Shown: positions 10,500 through 21,837 of the stretch, piece after piece
Position numbering within the stretch: position 1 is the first letter of the stretch
Layout of the letters: every line of letters begins with the position of its first letter
Source: Incurvaria masculella
Lineage: Eukaryota; Arthropoda; Insecta; Lepidoptera; Incurvariidae
Direction of reading: 5' to 3'
Assembly (NCBI GenBank): GCA_946894095.1
Contig: OX335644.1
Location: 11,513,595 to 11,577,594, forward strand
Length of the DNA stretch: 64,000 bases
Translations under genes and position numbers: made by a program
The notes under the pieces: generated by a model
Databases searched by the model: none
What the model was told of the DNA's origin: nothing
Seen by the model: the letters and a program-made list of their open reading frames with translations, nothing else

Positions 10500-10768
10500 G
10501 ATATGGTCTAAATGCAGTTTACGTCAGTGGATATGATAAGGCATCACAAATTCAGTTAAGCTACCGCCGAAGAGTACAATCACGCTATAAACGACTCCGT
10601 GAATGGCGTGAGCAAGGTTTGATAGTCTCACCCGGTCGTCCAGCATCGCGGCACGAGGATTCGCTAATTGGAATCTGCCGAGAGATCGTGACGAGGTCCT
10701 CGCACGGTGTGGTCGGTGTCGTGTGGTGCCGGGCCGTGTCGTGTCGTCTGACGTCGCTATCGTGAGAC
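10500..10768 (+). pseudogene. Coding-like stretch leading into the satellite, possible HTH remnant
   Basis: One plus frame is open from about 10,531 and reads YDKASQIQLSYRRRVQSRY, then KRLREWREQGLIVSPGRPAS and RHEDSLIGICREIV, then enters the first 82-bp satellite unit and stops there. The charged helices and the GRP-like motif recall DNA-binding N-termini of transposases. No catalytic domain follows and I cannot name a family. It may be chance. Confidence 0.25.
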
Positions 10769-11960
10769 GGCATCTATCCTGACACGGAGGCGCAGGTCCG
10801 AAATAGTTCTCAGGGCCGTGTCGTGTCGTCTGACGTCGCTATCGTGAGACGGCATCTATCCTGACACGGAGGCGCAGGTCCGAAATAGTTCTCAGGGCCG
10901 TGTCGTGTCGTCTGACGTCGCTATCGTGAGACGGCATCTATCCTGACACGGAGGCGCAGGTCCGAAATAGTTCTCAGGGCCGTGTCGTGTCGTCTGACGT
11001 CGCTATCGTGAGACGGCATCTATCCTGACACGGAGGCGCAGGTCCGAAATAGTTCTCAGGGCCGTGTCGTGTCGTCTGACGTCGCTATCGTGAGACGGCA
11101 TCTATCCTGACACGGAGGCGCAGGTCCGAAATAGTTCTCAGGGCCGTGTCGTGTCGTCTGACGTCGCTATCGTGAGACGGCATCTATCCTGACACGGAGG
11201 CGCAGGTCCGAAATAGTTCTCAGGGCCGTGTCGTGTCGTCTGACGTCGCTATCGTGAGACGGCATCTATCCTGACACGGAGGCGCAGGTCCGAAATAGTT
11301 CTCAGGGCCGTGTCGTGTCGTCTGACGTCGCTATCGTGAGACGGCATCTATCCTGACACGGAGGCGCAGGTCCGAAATAGTTCTCAGGGCCGTGTCGTGT
11401 CGTCTGACGTCGCTATCGTGAGACGGCATCTATCCTGACACGGAGGCGCAGGTCCGAAATAGTTCTCAGGGCCGTGTCGTGTCGTCTGACGTCGCTATCG
11501 TGAGACGGCATCTATCCTGACACGGAGGCGCAGGTCCGAAATAGTTCTCAGGGCCGTGTCGTGTCGTCTGACGTCGCTATCGTGAGACGGCATCTATCCT
11601 GACACGGAGGCGCAGGTCCGAAATAGTTCTCAGGGCCGTGTCGTGTCGTCTGACGTCGCTATCGTGAGACGGCATCTATCCTGACACGGAGGCGCAGGTC
11701 CGAAATAGTTCTCAGGGCCGTGTCGTGTCGTCTGACGTCGCTATCGTGAGACGGCATCTATCCTGACACGGAGGCGCAGGTCCGAAATAGTTCTCAGGGC
11801 CGTGTCGTGTCGTCTGACGTCGCTATCGTGAGACGGCATCTATCCTGACACGGAGGCGCAGGTCCGAAATAGTTCTCAGGGCCGTGTCGTGTCGTCTGAC
11901 GTCGCTATCGTGAGACGGCATCTATCCTGACACGGAGGCGCAGGTCCGAAATAGTTCTCA
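10731..11960. repeat. Satellite: 82-bp unit, 15 copies
   Basis: The unit starting GGGCCGTGTCGTGTCGTCTG and ending AAATAGTTCTCA repeats every 82 bases. 1230 bases divide into exactly 15 units. The copies look identical by eye. Each unit has an inverted pair CCGTGTC/GACACGG. The array is GC-rich against AT-rich flanks. Confidence 0.95.
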
Positions 11961-12283
11961 AATAGATACGAGTACATAGACAGATTAGATAATAAGTAAG
12001 TATCTAATCCGTCTACTACAATAATTATTGTATTCGTGTCATAGAAAAAGTGAGACAGATTATTCGAAGCGTTGGCAATTTAAGAAAATCGAGATGGCGC
12101 CAGCATCGGAAAAAACAGCCATATACAAATCTATATCTGCGGAAAACTACATTCAGCGTCACAAGAAGCACATCAATTAACTTTTTTTCTACCAGAATAT
12201 GAAAACCAAAATGGACAGTCAAGTGTGATGTGAAGGTTCCGGCACGTAAAAATAATACAATTGGGCCCACTGGATATCTTCCC
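11961..12283. other. Unassigned DNA right of the satellite
   Basis: Short open frames exist on both strands, such as a minus-strand 81-codon frame, but none shows recognisable motifs. Confidence 0.35.
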
Positions 12284-12577
12284 GCGCATGTCGTAAGAGC
12301 CGACTGAGGGATTAGTCGTTCGTTGTTCGGATTCTATGTGAACCTGTTATTTACTAGATGGTAGGGTTATTCTGGCCCAGGTTTGTACCATCGCATTGCT
12401 TGCTTCAAGCATAAGCAGCAATTAAAATTATCCGTGTTTTCTATTCATTTCAATGTAGCTGTGCAATTAAAAAAAGGTCCGGGCATGACACCTAGTTCCC
12501 ATTAGTTATTTTTGGCTTATATCATGGCAGTAGGTGTGGTTTTAGCCATCTCGGTCCGGTCACTTAAAAAAAGTGTT
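12284..12577 (+). mobile_element. SINE, shared body with a third type of head
   Basis: The head GCATGTCGTAAGAGCCGAC, TGAGGGATT differs from the tRNA-like and 5S-like heads of other copies. The body is the common one: TTCGGATTCTATGTGAACCTG, CTAGATGGTAGGG, GTACCATCGCATTG, TCCGTGTTTTC, CACCTAGTTCCCATTAG, TTTTAGCCATC, then an A-tract. A similar head occurs near 41,795. Confidence 0.6.
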
Positions 12578-12592
12578 GGTAAAAAACCTTAA

Positions 12593-14436
12593 GGTGGCCC
12601 AACCCGGCGGGAGTAATTCATTCGCGGCCTCGGTACAAAACCGTGCTGTTGCGCTCTGGGACCTTCTCTGTTTCAAAGAAAAAGACAGGCTCCGTGATGA
12701 TGAAGATGCAACATGTCATGCATAGTGTATGATTTTGTAAGATTTACGAAAATTTTAATTACAAAACGACTTATAGCTGAAAGTAAACCACGACCGCTGT
12801 AGTCAAAAATCTAACAAAAACTTGATTAAACAAGCTATGTCTGATGACTAATCTTTTTAAGATGTATAGATTTTATCGTTGAGTAATCCACCTCCAAAGT
12901 TATTGTATAAAACGCGCGAAAAATTAGAACTTTCGGACCTTATAACTAAGATATTATATAAAGAGGAAAGGTTTGATTGTTTGTTTATATGAACCGAATA
13001 GGCTCTGAAACTACTGAATGGATTTGAAAAATTATTTCACCGTTGGAAAGCTACAGTCTATCCGACGGACATAGGCTATGTTTTATCTTAAAAAAATTAG
13101 GGATCCTTACCAAAACTCCGATAACGTAACCCGAGGTGCAAAAAAATTACTAAGAATGTTCCTTACATCGCGTGCGCTGCGAAAACTATTCACGATAGAA
13201 CAAAATGTAGTAATACAATTTTATAGAACACATTATTATCTACAAAAAATGTCGAGACAGCATACATCTAACTATTATAGTTATGTCACAATAAGTGTGC
13301 ATTTATTTTAAAATAAAAAATTAAATACTGCCGCTAGAAAAGGCTCTTTATTTGTACCTAGATATTAATCCTTATCAAAATAAATAAATTATTATTTAAG
13401 ACTGTTTCAATACCTTTATATTACTTTTTGAATTATTCGATTCGGACATTTCATTCGAAAGATATCATGAGTTTAAAAATAAGAAAAAACTCCGCTCGGC
13501 CAACTATGCGTTTTAGAGTTTGTAGGCGTCAAGAGGTACGGGAGGGGAATCAGTCGGCTCCCTACGCAGCAGCCGTGCGCGGAATTTAAGAAATTGTCGC
13601 TTGATAATATTTTGTCGCTTGATGATAATTAGTTTAGTAGGTAACTAAACGCATTCAAAAAGTTCTTTTCAGAACTAGACCCATTAATATATGTTGTACA
13701 TTTAGTCATCCTAATAAATAAGTGACTTAAATACGTTTTTTTTTATTTTCGATTAAATACTTTTTAGTTGTAGGTTATAGTAGTAGTTGTAGGTAGCTAA
13801 TAACAGTTAAAAATGTTTGAAAAATGTTAAGGCTTATCACGCGGCAGGAAGATACATTCTCCAAAGACATTCTCAAAAGCCGTAACATTTTTCAAACATG
13901 TCTAACGACCGCGGTAATCTAAAAAGTATCATAATAACAGTTAAGCTAATTATTTAGTGAAAAATAAAACAACATCAAATAGTGTTTACTCCCTGGCTTT
14001 AACTCAATAAATTATTTATTTAATGGCTTTCGTTTTGTTGTTATGACCTTTTTACAATAATTAATAGTATGAAAAATACATAAAAGTAAGAAATACAAAA
14101 AAAAATACAAAAAATATATATTCACAAAATTTGTTATTTTTATTTCAAATATTTCAATGTAGGTATATGCTCTTTTTTTAGGAACTCTACGTAATAAGGT
14201 TATTTGTGTATCATTGTGTCAAAATAATATATTTTAAATTATATTATGCCCGTGCAAAGCCGGGACGGGCTGCTGGTAACTAAGAAACCAATCATCATTT
14301 TACAATGCCAACGGTCATCAGACATCTAGTTCGATCAAATAAAGCTATTTTGAGTAAAATTTGGGATCTCTGACAAGAAATATGGGCGTGATCTTCTTTC
14401 CCCGTTTGTACGGGGAGTTGAGCGGGATGGCCCACC
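12593..14436 (+). mobile_element. TTAA-flanked MITE, copy 2, split by an insertion
   Basis: GGTGGCCCAACCCGGCGG follows TTAA at 12,589-12,592. The right end CCCACC precedes TTAA at 14,437-14,440. Segments 12,593-12,950 and 14,285-14,436 align in order with copy 1 (9834-10,375). Confidence 0.75.
12951..14276 (+). mobile_element. Helitron-like non-autonomous insert (1326 bp)
   Basis: It starts ATATTATATAAAGAGGAAAG and GGTTTGATTG, continues with GAATAGGCTCTGAAACTACT and ends GTGCAAAGCCGGGACGGGC, TGCTGG. These ends match a very common lepidopteran repeat that I believe is Helitron-derived (hairpin then a CTRG-like end). It interrupts TTAA MITE copy 2. TAACTAAG flanks both sides (12,943-12,950 and 14,277-14,284), which would be odd for a Helitron. 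No Rep/helicase frame is present. The class call is an inference. Confidence 0.5.
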
Positions 14437-14440
14437 TTAA

Positions 14441-15756
14441 GAACGGAAGAACGGGACGGAACGGAATTTACACCTGAATAATTTAGATCATAATTCCTAT
14501 TAATTTAGAATAAGATGTCATTATAGTAGTCAAGAGTTTGCTCCTCACCAATGTATATAATGTTCTTATAATAATGTTCTTTGTGAGCAGTAGTAATCAA
14601 TCAATCACTGTAAACTAGTTTGTAAGTATCACTGGAAAAAATAATAATACAATGACCAACCTGACGAAGTTTCTTGTCGGCTCTTCTTCGCCAGAAGTAA
14701 TCGAACCGACAGGAAAAAAAAATGACGAATCCGAGTGTGTAATATACATCTAATGGAGGAAATAAAGAAACTGAAACTGAAACTGAAACGAAATCAAGCA
14801 ATTGTTGCATTTTCACCTCGTCGACCAATTACCTAAATTGGCATTGGGTTTTGAACCATTAACAACTCTCAGTATAAGTGGAAATGAACCAATAATGACG
14901 CAATTAATTTGAAACGATCTCAGAGCACTTATCGTTCAAATTATCATATTTACGTTTGCAATAAGCATAATCATTTAGTTTCCTACTCCTACTGGGGTGA
15001 TTTCACAAGCAGACGTGCATGTATTGCTTTTGATAAAATGTGTACACCACCGAAGACAAGAGCAAGGAGAAAAGTAAATTTGGGCGTAACCCGGCGTAAC
15101 AGTACAATTGAACATATCGTACACATTGCCAAAAAAATCGTTGTGTTGTCAATGTTTTCAGCATTCTGTTAAGGGGTGAATAGGAAGCTCATAGAGTAAA
15201 TAACCTACCCCGCCCTGCCCTACTTCGCCAACTTGGGAATATATGCAGGAGGGAAATAGAAAATTCCCTGACTACACTTTCGCCTCCGCAACGACATCGA
15301 TATCCCTATCCGTCCATTTATCTATCCCATAAAATGCGCCCGTCCAAGGAAAAAACATCCTGCGACTCCCTTCCGACATAAAACACTCCTTAAAGTCGCG
15401 TCGGGGCTCTCTCGCCGTCAATATTCCAAAGTTTACTTAACTAAACGAACGCTATAAATTGAGCGATAGCGTAAACACATTATCTATTGTTGATATCACC
15501 GATACCTCCCGTTTCGGACCGACCCCATAGTGATATCTGATACAATAGAAACCATCAACTATGCCATCGAAAAAGGTTTAAAAATTGGTGCGCGAACAAA
15601 TGTTCCAGTTTTTCGAATGGGAGACACAAAAAAGTTTTCGCGCTTATGGTTTTACTCGATTCAATAATGGTTTGGTTAGGTTGGTTGGTTGGGTAAGGTT
15701 GGTGGTTAGGTTGGTTGGGTGCAACTGAGAACGTTAAAATTGAATGGTCGTAAATC
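14441..15756. other. Mostly unassigned; LINE/SINE-like 3' tail at 14,590-14,795
   Basis: The segment with GAAGTTTCTTGTCGGCTCTT, C and AATAAAGAAACTGAAACTG at 14,590-14,795 resembles retroposon 3' tails common in Lepidoptera, ending in a GAAACT simple repeat. A GGTT/TTAGG-like low-complexity tract lies at about 15,670-15,722. No gene is supported. Confidence 0.4.
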
Positions 15757-15955
15757 CTATAGTACCAAACCGGGCGGGATTAACCTTAGAACCTAGTAGG
15801 GGAAGGGAGCCCAGAGTTTTGCAAGGAACCATGAAACCACACTTTTATGACGAAATGCGCATATCCAACTCAGCCAGAGAAATAAAGTACTGCATAAACG
15901 AAACGGAGATCGAACATCGCTAAGCCACGAGCTGTACAAAAAAGCTAAAGCGCGT
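15757..15955 (-). mobile_element. SINE fragment, tRNA-headed type
   Basis: Read on plus, CCGGGCGGGATTAACC, CCTAGTAGGGGAAGGG, GAACCATGAAACC, GACGAAATGCGCATATC and GTACTGCATAAACGAAACGG follow the order of the full minus-strand copy at 29,292-29,692. The 3' tail and most of the tRNA part are lost. Confidence 0.6.
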
Positions 15956-16885
15956 TCCGCGTTTCTGGGTTAGACTGCCTTTTCTAAGTGAAAAACATGC
16001 AGCAGTATGTTAAGTAAGCTTAACATTTCGCTCTCCTAGAAATAGTGTTGGATCGTTTTTTGTAAATGAAATTTAAAATTTTATATTTTATATCCAATGT
16101 TCGAATTTATCAAACCACAGCGGATGTATATTTCGTTGATATTTATGAATCTGGCCCAACTAGTATTAATTCCACGGGCCCGTCACCTCATGTTTAGTTT
16201 CACTTAGCGCCGGCGAATCGCTTTTTGTTATTTTAACCCAGATAAGGCGGGAAATGTGGCCCTTTATGTAATCTACGACTTTCTTTTTCCACGACGCGAC
16301 GATGACGCGCGGCACGTGCAGTGCGCTCACGTTAGTTCCGCGCGTAGGCGGACTATTGCATTATGCTCAGGTCCGACTAACTCATTTTATCCTTGAAATG
16401 GTAAATTATACTATTTAGAGATATACAAATTGTCACCGCCCACTCAACTAGTAGTGGTGACGCTATCTATAGCTTTGAATGAGAAGTTAAAGTCGTCATT
16501 ATGATTTTATTATTTTTATTTTCATATAAACGCGTATCTCAAACAAAAGCTTTCACATCTGAAAATAGTTTGAATAATTTTATGTATATTATTGTTTTAT
16601 AAAATTTTGTTTGCTGAAGTAATTCCTTTTTTATACATTTACACTGAGGGTCAGTGTTTCTTTTGTTTTTTCTTTCTCTGTTCTACCAAAAAACTATGTT
16701 CGGCAATAGCAATGTTTAGTAATTCATAGAATCTATGAATCTTTGTTCTTTACTGACGGCGGGATTTCTTTAATCGAATCTGCCGTTCAATTAGTTTTGT
16801 TTTACTACCAGAAGTTGAAAATAAACGAAAAGAAATATATTTTTTTATATGTATGCTATGTAGGTTATGAAAATATGATTGTAGC
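15956..16885. other. Unassigned DNA
   Basis: No coding or repeat structure was recognised. A short GC-rich patch lies at 16,290-16,345. Confidence 0.4.
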
Positions 16886-17006
16886 GGCAATAAAAAAACG
16901 TTCACGGTTTCCATCCAGTTCAATGTAGCAGTACTCATACAGGGAAGGTTGGGCTGATACCACGACAATCGGTGGGGTGTTGGCCATCCATGTTCAGTTA
17001 CATAAA
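16886..17006 (+). mobile_element. SINE 3' tail fragment
   Basis: GCGGCAATAAAAAAACG, TTTCCATCCAGTTCAATGTA, GGAAGGTTGGGCTGATACCA and TTGGCCATCCATGTTCAG reproduce the last third of the SINE body with an internal deletion. Confidence 0.65.
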
Positions 17007-18295
17007 ATTGATCTTATTTGGTTTTAGTATGATGTAATGTAAGTCTAAATTCTAACCAGCAAACAAGCCTTTCGTGATTAGTGCGTACGTATTAGGTACA
17101 CTCAGCAGCATGATCGATATGAATTTCTAGACTATAATGATAGGCGTAGAGCATAAAGCCTACAGAAGAGTCTTGAGGACGATCTATAAAACTATTTACG
17201 GCGCATGCGTACTTCTTTCCCCCCGCACGCCGCGCGCCGCGCCCTCCCCTCCGCCGCGCCGCCGGTGAGCACTTGACGGTAAGCACTCTCACATCCGGAC
17301 TCAGATAAAGTGCATGATGTAGAGTGCACTTAACTCCGATCTAAGTACTGACTTTACCAGAGACCCTTTCCTCTATTCTGCTCCTGCTATAATTCATTAA
17401 CAAACACCGCTTCTTTTTTCATAATTGCAATTAGGTAAATATACGAGTACAACTGTGAAAGATTTTCTCTTTTCTTTTTTTAAGGTTCCTAAGTTAGTAA
17501 AGAACCCTAATAATTGTGTCATGTCTGTCCGTACTGTAATTACCGACTTCTTAATAATCATTGTAAATAGATCTTCAAATAATGATGAAACATGTTTTGT
17601 GCATAACTAAATTTTTCCAAGCCAAAGAAGTTAAAACCAATAAACATCTTGCTTCAAAATTGTGAAGATAAAGATCGCAGACTGATTGGCGAAGGATGTC
17701 CATCTAGTTTAATTATTTCCTCGTTTCTTTCCAACAAAAGACTAAATTATCAACGCATAATGCATGTAATAACCAACCATTTATGGTAATAAAGATACGA
17801 TCAAGGAGGATAATAAAGAACCTACACTTCAGGCGAGAAATCAAAACACTTCTCAATGAATCGGACTGTATTTAAAAACATTCCTGAAGCTAAGACATAG
17901 ATGTCTATTAACATTGAATTCTTTATATGCAATAACATGCATACATATAGGTAGTTACGTCGTAAAATACAACATTCATTCAACATCTCGTTACTTGTGC
18001 ATGACAGTAGCTTAAGATCTTATTGAACTTTAACTTATCATTACTCAATTAAAGTGACGGCCATTGAACGCGCAACGAGATCGTAGGTCGTGTCATAACG
18101 AAATAATAAAAGAAATGCATTCACGATAGGATCCGACACACACAGGTCGGTATCCGTTCCGGTACCGACCGATCCGATTTTTTTCTCGAATACCTATTCC
18201 GAGACTTCTATTGTTGATCTGCAGCTAAAAATTTTAAATAAAAATATGAATACTATGAAAAATATATTTTATGCATACTGTTTGGGATAAGCTAT
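17007..18295. other. Unassigned AT-rich DNA with one GC patch
   Basis: A GC-rich patch (17,215-17,275) precedes GTGAGC-like sequence. No gene can be supported. Confidence 0.35.
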
Positions 18296-19240
18296 AAAGG
18301 GGTTTGCCTAAAAATGTATGGAAGGGTGGATTTTTTATTTTTAAGATGTTCGTTCATGATTTTTTTTTCGTTTGCAAGGGTATTTTGTAACAAGAAAAAT
18401 ATGGTATAATAAAACTCGCTAGCTTGGGCAGTTTTCCAGATAATGTAGTTTGAATTTGCGGTAATTATACATGGGTCGAACCACGTTATTATTGTGTTAA
18501 GTGGATATATAACTATTTAATCTTTTTTTAAACACTTACATATATATTCTCGACTCGCAACCCTTACAACTTTAACTGGAGCGATCAGCCATCCACTGTA
18601 AATTGGACAAAGACACCAAAACAAGATACGACTGTTCAGTGAAAATAGAGAAATGCTCTACTACCCTATTTCCGTACAGCTATGACAGGGGATACCAACT
18701 GAAACAAAAAAGTAACAAACAAGATAACAAAAAGTAAAACAGCCAAAATGAAAGATAACAACGCACGCGCACGACACAGGGGAAGATTTCGAGTGAGCTA
18801 GCTGGATAGGTAAAACCCAGCCTGAGCGAGTTTCGAGTGTGGTGAGACAGAACATCGCGTCGGTCGACGCTTCAGACAGAGCCGACTGCTTTTTCTAGGA
18901 AATGGAAGTCGGCTTTGGTAGAGAAAGGAAAAGCGCGGGGGAAGGGGGGGGGGGGGGTTGAAGGGGATGCGGGGTGTGCGCAGGTGGCGGACCGGTTTTT
19001 TCTACCACCGAATAGGTAAAACACCCGCCCCTAGCCCTTCCCCCCACTCCGCGCACTTCTCGTTACTCCTGCTTTGTTGTAGAGTGCAGGGTCTAACCAC
19101 ATTAATAATACAAAATCTGCCCTGGTTAGAATGATGATGTCATATAACTTTTTGGTTCATTTCATCTTTTCTACAGAATGGCATAAGTTTCAAAGACGAA
19201 CATCTTAAAAAAAAAAATCCACTTTTAGGCAAACCCCTTT
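18296..19240. mobile_element. Large TIR element (945 bp) with internal G/C fold-back
   Basis: The left end AAAGGGGTTTGCCTAAAA, then after a 13-base extra segment TGGATTTTTT and TTTAAGATGTTCGT, is matched inverted by the right end at 19,192-19,240. The centre carries a G-rich run (14-15 G near 18,944) and a C-rich counterpart near 19,035 that could pair around ACCGGTTTTTTCTACC. No transposase frame is visible. Confidence 0.6.
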
Positions 19241-20732
19241 GCAACTGGGGTATGTATTATTCAATTACTCCACTGTTATGAATCTATGTGCATAGATGAC
19301 TAATACAACACATACTGTCATGATATAAGCCCCGCAGACACATAATTTTTAAAAGAATCAGGTGCATCACAGAAAGTATGTATTATTTTCCTATTACCCT
19401 GCTAAAATAAGCTTTTATGTGTTTAACTTAGGATGTCACCTTCAAAATATTGCCCGCTTCCTAACTAAACCATGGACTTGATAACACAAGTTTTATTTAT
19501 ACTCGTAAAAATGGCTTGCCCGAGATCATTCATTCATTCACCTAACAATATTTATGACTTAAATTTATGTGAAAGTATTTGAAAGCGTATAGAATGAAAA
19601 ACAATAATGCTATTAAAAAAATATTTAAAATTCAGAAATTGAGAGAGGTGATGGTGAGAAAAACAAATCACCGTTTCGGTATTTCACATTTTCCAGGAGG
19701 CATAGTCGAACATGATGGTTTATTTCCGTAATTACTGCACAACATGTGGTAGCGCAATTGGATCGCCTTCTTATGGTCCAATAAGCACAAGACCCAAAAA
19801 CCATAACATTTAAAAGGATGTATTTGTCGTGTGCATTAAAAAACCATAAAATGTAACCTTACCTTACCTAATTGAAAACTTCCGTATTCTTAATAGTTTT
19901 GGACACTAAAGGTGTCCGATATTTGCTTTTTGGGTTGTATGATGCATCCCGCGCGATTGCGACAATCCACTGTTTATCGTACCTCGGAAGGTATAAGGGG
20001 CGTTAGGTGAATTACACCCGCAAGTACACGGAGTGACGGAGCTCCAGCACAGAATAAGTAATGACTGGTGTGCTGTGCAGTGCAGTGACCAGTGTATGCA
20101 GTAAGATGCAGGCGTGCCGTGTACTTCGCCTCACTTCGCTTCCACTCCACTGGCGCCCCCTCTGCCGCCACCTCTCCGCCGCCGCCCCGGCCGTGTCTGG
20201 CAACAGAACAATTGACCCGTATCTCGACCACCGCGTACTTTATCGTCTTATTTGCCTTGCCGTGTAGCTAGAGTGCTACTAAATTATGTATCTAGTCGGA
20301 ACTTGTGTAAATTACTAGATTAATTTCGAAGGTATTTAGCTGGTACTCTCTATCCATATAATATGTATAGTTTTTTAATTGGCAATTATTTTTGCATTTA
20401 ACCTGTAATATTACCATCTTTTTTGAGATAGTAACGATACTAGGACCTCAATTTGACAGCACGGACGTTGACTAAACCACATCATCTGCATCCTTTATAG
20501 TACACTTGGGTTTTATATTTTTAATTAAATTAAACGAAAAACAATTATCGTTACGTCGATCAACATAGAGTCAATTCAAGATTAATATTTTAAATCAGAC
20601 GCACAAAAGACGTTTGAATGATACTGAACGTGTCTGGGTTGATACATCATCATGATAGTGATGGAAAAAGGGCAAGGGGCAGATCGCACTGGTAAGAACT
20701 GGAAAACCTTGCAATGGGACTCTTGTTATAAA
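19241..20732. other. Unassigned; GC-rich patch at 20,090-20,215
   Basis: The GC-rich patch is open in several frames on both strands, which is expected from composition. It could be an exon or promoter, but I see no recognisable domain. Confidence 0.35.
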
Positions 20733-20993
20733 TAAGCCTCCGCTGTCCGTCCGTCCGTCCGTCCTTCCGTCGGTCCGTCCGTCCGTCCGTCACAGGGCTG
20801 TATCTCACGAACCGTAATAGTTAGGCAGCTGAAATTTTCACAGAGTGTGTATTTATTTTGCCGTAAAATAAATAAATCATAAAAATTAAAGCGGGGTCCC
20901 ATACAACACACGTGATTGTTTTGTGTTAAATCTTGTACGATGGCACGGAACCCTTCGTGCGCGAGTCCGACTAGCACTTGGCCGGTTTTTTTG
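20733..20993 (-). mobile_element. MINE-2-type MITE, truncated
   Basis: In reverse orientation: GCCTCCGCTGTCCGTCCG, CACAGGGCTGTATCTCACGA, ACACAGAGTG-type core, GGAACCCTTCGTGCGCGAG, CACTTGGCCGGTTTTTTT. The terminal GGGTTCCGTACCC segment is missing. Confidence 0.8.
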
Positions 20994-21296
20994 TATTTAG
21001 TTCAATACTAAGGTTCGATACTAAGGTGTATGTTCAAGAGCAGGAGAGGAATGACTAGTTAGATTTTGCGCTGCCGCCTCCCCCGCGCCGCCATCAGCCC
21101 GATACGGACAGGCCGACGGTACGGACGATATCTCGGAATTAATGAGCCGTGCCTAGGGGAATGACGTTTGCATTCAATAATAAACATTTTCAAAAGTAAT
21201 AAGCCGCCTCGCCGATCGTATGCAAGGAGGAACCAGTGAACTCTTCCCATCCATTTGTGTCAATCGTCGACAACTGCAATGATTAAGAGTAAACGA
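20994..21296. other. Unassigned DNA
   Basis: I see no supported feature between the MINE-2 and the tandem repeat. Confidence 0.35.
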
Positions 21297-21675
21297 AATA
21301 TCGTAGTGCTTTTGCACTTTCCTTTTAGCTTCAATTTCAATATATCCATTACGGAAGATGACGGAGATGATTCTAGAAGCTATTCTCAACACTTCTGATG
21401 CACAATTTTACAGTTCTCACAAAGGTTCTTTTTGTTTTGAGACTGGAATTTCCCCATAATTTAGCTCATTGCCATGATATCCATTACGGAAGATGTGATT
21501 CCAGAAGCTTTTCTCAACACATTGGATGTACAATTTCACAGTCCTCATAAAGATTCTTTTTTTTATTGAGACTGAAATTTCCACATAATTTTGCTGAAGA
21601 CCATGATATCCATTACGGAAGATGATGGAGGTGATTCCAGAAGCTTTTCCCAACCCTTTTGATGTACAATTTCAC
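21297..21675. repeat. Tandem repeat, ~130-bp unit, about three copies
   Basis: TATCCATTACGGAAGATG starts units at 21,343, 21,478 and 21,607. Each is followed by GATTCCAGAAGC-type, GATGTACAATTTCACA-type and GAGACTGAAATTTCC-type segments. The units are diverged, with small indels. Confidence 0.8.
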
Positions 21676-21837
21676 AATTTTCAAAGATGACTGTGCTCTT
21701 TATCTCCATATACTTCACCGATCATTTGAGCACTGTTATGTATAGCGTATAATACGTATAGTTTAAAATGTGTGTGCGTAACTTGAAGATTGCACAAAAT
21801 ACTCCGTTGAATGGGGCATTTGAGACATGCATGAATT

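Noticed and set aside
10731..11960. The 82-bp array as a CRISPR array
   Set aside because: Units are contiguous and identical with no unique spacers, and the DNA is eukaryotic.
15670..15722. GGTT/TTAGG-like tract as an interstitial telomere
   Set aside because: The units are irregular (GGTTG, TTAGGTTGG) and the tract is about 50 bases. It is simple low-complexity sequence.
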